This document shows positions 19,011 through 20,684 of a stretch of DNA of 20,684 nt, piece by piece. Origin of the DNA: a virus; IMG/VR virus record IMGVR_UViG_3300048589_000332, positions 1 to 20,684 of that record, one strand, 5' to 3'. The notes under the pieces were generated by a model. That model ran no database searches. It saw nothing but the letters and a program-made list of their open reading frames with translations, and was not told the origin of the DNA. A program made the translations under genes and the position numbers. Each line of letters begins with the position of its first letter. Within the stretch, counting starts at the first letter, position 1.

Positions 19011-19436
19011 CACTTTCCCCTATATTTTGTTACTTCGGGGGCTTCTTCTTCCCCGATATTACCACGGACGGGCTGTTAGAAGTTAGCCACTAAGGTGTTG
19101 AACATATAAGATACAGTCTTTATCTACCTAACCACCGTTGCACTTCGCCTTTTTATCGGTCTGTAACATTTCTGATTAGTTATTTCACTTCCCTATAGAA
19201 AGTACTGTACTGATTTTGCGTATCACGCTCAACTCCTTACAGAGTATCGGGGACAGGTTGCTCAAGCCCTCAGAACAATCCTGATATTATGATATTACGC
19301 TCGTGTCGATTTTTTACTATCGAGGTGAATCTGAGAACACCTCGCTTATATGTTGTTTGTCAAAATGCAACTTCACCTTATGGGTTACTCACTCGATTAC
19401 ATTCTGTTTGTTGTGTCGTTATGCCGTTATTAGCAT
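19011..19436 (-). promoter_or_regulatory. Long structured untranslated leader downstream of P3
   Basis: About 425 nt lie between the P3 start site and the first clear gene, in a genome where genes otherwise overlap. Two stable stems are visible on the transcript: CGAGGTG/CACCTCG with a 10-nt loop (19321-19344) and TCGGGG/CCCCGA with an A/G-rich loop (19035-19056). Neither is followed by a T-run, so they are not intrinsic terminators. A possible 13-codon leader frame lies at 19185-19226. It does not match a riboswitch class that I recognise. Confidence 0.55.
19185..19226 (-). CDS. Possible 13-residue leader peptide
   Basis: GTG 19226 with AAGGAG at ideal spacing opens a 13-codon frame, MIRKISTVLSIGK, ending at TGA 19185. 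The ribosome binding site AAGGAGTT is also complementary to eight bases of the plus-strand RNA. In such a short frame chance is a real alternative. No run of one amino acid suggests attenuation by a particular tRNA. Confidence 0.3.
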   Translation of the reverse strand: MIRKISTVLSIGK

Positions 19437-19488
19437 GTAGGGATTATATCAAACTTTAACGCAAAAGTCAAGTACTTTATTGTTGTAG
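19436..19488 (-). promoter_or_regulatory. Promoter P3 (sigma70 type) for the leader-helicase unit
   Basis: On the minus strand: -35 TTGACT (19466-19471), 17-nt spacer ending AAGTTTGA, -10 TATAAT (19443-19448), then CCCTA as in P2. CTACAACA (19481-19488) lies 9 nt upstream of the -35, half the distance seen in P1 and P2, and overlaps the last codons of the gene 19477-19581. Start near 19436. Confidence 0.9.
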
Positions 19489-19581
19489 AATATACAATGC
19501 CCTAATTGTTAACCATATCAGCACTAAAACACCAGCAAACAAAATCAAATTATGGGTATTATTTTTTGGGTCTAATGCCAT
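19477..19581 (-). CDS. 34-residue single-span membrane protein
   Basis: MALDPKNNTHNLILFAGVLVLIWLTIRALYILQQ: a polar N-terminus and one strong membrane helix. ATG 19581 has AAGGTG upstream and lies within the end of the preceding gene in another frame; the stop lies within the promoter region P3. The clean helix and the ribosome binding site support it. The function is unknown. Confidence 0.6.
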   Translation of the reverse strand: MALDPKNNTHNLILFAGVLVLIWLTIRALYILQQ

Positions 19582-19810
19582 ACCACACCTTATCCCAGAA
19601 CACGTCATGTAGTTCAATTATCAAACGATTACCAAACTCTTCATTGTGCTCTTCAGCCCATTTCCAGGCTTCATCTTTTATGCCAGATTTCCCTGCATTT
19701 TGCAACCGTTCCAGCAATTCTTCGTTACCTATCTTTTTTGCGTATTTTATGACATAATTAGTATTCTCTAACTTGAACCTCATTATGCCTTTATAGATTG
19801 ACTCTCTCAT
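19559..19810 (-). CDS. Hypothetical protein
   Basis: An 83-residue charged, helical and Trp-rich protein (NYVIKYAKKIGNEELLERLQNAGKSGIKDEAWKWAEEHNEEFGNRLIIELHDVFWDKVWYGIRPKK). AAAGGA precedes the ATG by 4 nt. It overlaps neighbours at both ends. No motif is recognised. Confidence 0.68.
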   Translation of the reverse strand: MRESIYKGIMRFKLENTNYVIKYAKKIGNEELLERLQNAGKSGIKDEAWKWAEEHNEEFGNRLIIELHDVFWDKVWYGIRPKK

Positions 19811-20199
19811 TTTATCCTTTCTAACAGTTCACGCTTGCTTAAATTGCCTTCATCCCCGTATAGATATTGCGAACAGTCGTCTCCAGATGCATATTGCCAA
19901 CCATCTTTTGTCCAGTTGAAACTGTGTGGTGCTCCGCAACAGTTGCATCCTTCATCTGTTACATCTTGTCCAGTGATACGCTCGAACTCTTCCATCGCTT
20001 CACGAACCGTCTTAAAGTTTTTGCTTGCTTCACCTGCTAGTGCTCCTAGCCATCGCCCTTCAGCATCAGCCTTGAACCACTTGCCCTTTTGGTCTTTATG
20101 CCATTTAATCTTCCAACCTGCTTCTTCTAGCTTGTACCAGTCTTCGTCTTTTAACCACCAACCGCCACCGCTATTGTTGCTACTGTATGTAATTTTCAT
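19807..20199 (-). CDS. Hypothetical protein with CNCCGAPH motif
   Basis: A 130-residue protein rich in Trp, Gly and Lys. The first half (SSNNSGGGWWLKDEDWYKLEEAGWKIKWHKDQKGKWFKADAEGRWLGALAGEASKNF) looks like a small compact fold. A helix follows (VREAMEEFERITGQDVTDEG), then CNCCGAPHSFNW, which could bind a metal, and a Trp/Tyr-rich end. The start overlaps the preceding stop (ATGA). No family is recognised. Confidence 0.7.
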   Translation of the reverse strand: MKITYSSNNSGGGWWLKDEDWYKLEEAGWKIKWHKDQKGKWFKADAEGRWLGALAGEASKNFKTVREAMEEFERITGQDVTDEGCNCCGAPHSFNWTKDGWQYASGDDCSQYLYGDEGNLSKRELLERIK

Positions 20200-20285
20200 T
20201 CCCCGTGCTCCTCTATTGCCTTTAGTAGTTTCTCTTCTGCTATTTCGTCAGGTGTTTTAACCCTTTTAATCGTCTTCTTCTTCAT
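20196..20285 (-). CDS. 29-residue small protein
   Basis: MKKKTIKRVKTPDEIAEEKLLKAIEEHGE, from ATG 20285 with AAAGGG 8 nt upstream, overlapping the preceding gene by 20 bases and the next by an ATGA. A basic start and an acidic helix; it may mostly serve translational coupling. A longer frame in the same phase from 20417 would run across the better-supported gene 20266-20430 and is not preferred. Confidence 0.5.
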   Translation of the reverse strand: MKKKTIKRVKTPDEIAEEKLLKAIEEHGE

Positions 20286-20430
20286 ATTCAGCCCTTTCTG
20301 CTGCTTCATCCATTCTTGCATCCATCTCACATTCTTGCATAAAGTCAAGGTGGTCTTCGTAACATGGTTGACAATTTCTATAGTGTTCTTCGTTGTGTCT
20401 ACTATGAGTACCATCATTCAAGTCTATCAT
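20266..20430 (-). CDS. Small acidic protein with His/Cys cluster
   Basis: A 54-residue frame (MIDLNDGTHSRHNEEHYRNCQPCYEDHLDFMQECEMDARMDEAAERAEYEEEDD) starting at ATG 20430 with GGGAGA upstream and an ATGA overlap with the preceding gene. HxxxHYRNCQPCYEDH contains a CxxC flanked by histidines, a likely metal-binding site, followed by a very acidic helix. No family is recognised. Confidence 0.66.
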   Translation of the reverse strand: MIDLNDGTHSRHNEEHYRNCQPCYEDHLDFMQECEMDARMDEAAERAEYEEEDD

Positions 20431-20606
20431 AGGTAGTTCTCCCGTATCTTGATTACATGTTTCACTACTTCTGAGTCTTCCCCTTGGTCTTTAATCAGCT
20501 TATTAATCAGCTTATCCCAGCGGTCTAACTCTTCTAGTGTCAATGTTGCCCCGTATCTCCATGCTTCGTCAAAATCTGTTAGTGTCGTTCGTTTTAGATA
20601 GCTCAT
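20427..20606 (-). CDS. Small helical protein
   Basis: A 59-residue frame (MSYLKRTTLTDFDEAWRYGATLTLEELDRWDKLINKLIKDQGEDSEVVKHVIKIRENYL) from ATG 20606, with AAGGAG 6 nt upstream. The stop overlaps the next ATG. The product is a charged helical protein of unknown role. Confidence 0.68.
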   Translation of the reverse strand: MSYLKRTTLTDFDEAWRYGATLTLEELDRWDKLINKLIKDQGEDSEVVKHVIKIRENYL

Positions 20607-20615
20607 ATTATCTCC

Positions 20616-20684
20616 TTATTTAACCTTTAGTGGCATTATTAAACCATAACCAGCGTTGTCTGTCGAGGTATTCTCAAACACCAT
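20616..20684 (-). CDS. C-terminal end of a gene running off the window
   Basis: The last 22 codons of a minus-strand frame (...FENTSTDNAGYGLIMPLKVK) ending at TAA 20616-20618, next to the ribosome binding site of 20427-20606. An ATG happens to sit at the very edge, but the true start is probably outside the window. Nothing can be said of its function. Confidence 0.45.
   Translation of the reverse strand: MVFENTSTDNAGYGLIMPLKVK

Noticed and set aside
1-20684. Stop-codon reassignment (as in some CPR bacteria and phages)
   Set aside because: TGA, TAA and TAG all end genes at sensible places next to the following starts, and no gene contains an in-frame stop that readthrough would repair, apart from the frameshift at 12783.
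1-20684. CRISPR array, insertion sequence or integrase
   Set aside because: No regularly spaced repeats, no transposase or recombinase motifs and no terminal inverted repeats were seen.

Overview
The window is part of a tailed double-stranded DNA phage genome (or a prophage segment) with moderate-to-low GC, very tight gene packing, stop/start overlaps of the ATGA or TAATG type and strong AGGAG-like ribosome binding sites. TGA, TAA and TAG all end genes, so the standard bacterial code is used. The host is not identifiable with certainty. The sigma70-type promoters, an Amidase_2 endolysin and a small lysozyme/transglycosylase-like domain ending in an NNWY motif point to a host with an exposed peptidoglycan wall. 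From memory, that lysozyme-like domain resembles proteins of Saccharibacteria/CPR bacteria and Gram-positives; this is only a guess.

Layout. (1) Positions 1-3714, plus strand: a lysis cassette (XhlA-like coiled-coil/membrane protein, small membrane protein, amidase endolysin, holin-like protein) followed directly by a B12-dependent class II ribonucleotide reductase. It ends at a probably bidirectional terminator (3729-3761) where it meets the opposite-strand genes. (2) Positions 20684 down to 3760, minus strand: about 40 small, overlapping early-type genes read from at least three successive promoters of nearly identical sequence (near 19460, 16600 and 13175).

The minus-strand unit from promoter P3 carries a roughly 425-nt untranslated leader, small proteins and a Pif1/RecD-like helicase. 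The unit from P2 carries a membrane micropeptide, a HIRAN plus PD-(D/E)XK nuclease fusion, an SSB-like protein, coiled-coil proteins, a RusA resolvase and an HNH endonuclease. The unit from P1 carries a lysozyme-like gene apparently split by a -1 frameshift, a cluster of five tRNA or tRNA-like genes, a DnaQ-like exonuclease with zinc ribbon, a glutaredoxin, and an RNA-repair set: RlaP-type nucleotidyltransferase, Rnl2-type RNA ligase and T4-type polynucleotide kinase/phosphatase. Many uncharacterised small genes sit between these.

How the parts may work together. The helicase, nucleases, SSB-like protein and resolvase form a replication/recombination set. The ribonucleotide reductase and glutaredoxin supply dNTPs. 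The nucleotidyltransferase, ligase and kinase/phosphatase, lying downstream of the tRNA genes, look like a tRNA repair system of the kind that counters host anticodon nucleases. Four of the five tRNA-like genes have good T-arms (and three of them good acceptor stems) but oversized or misfolding D/anticodon regions. That is either decay, decoys, or RNAs that are themselves substrates of the repair enzymes.

The strongest other candidate for something undescribed is a short plus-strand RNA gene (about 16709-16790). It has its own promoter and terminator, lies divergently between the P3 and P2 units, and exposes an anti-Shine-Dalgarno segment that perfectly matches the ribosome binding sites of several genes in this same window.
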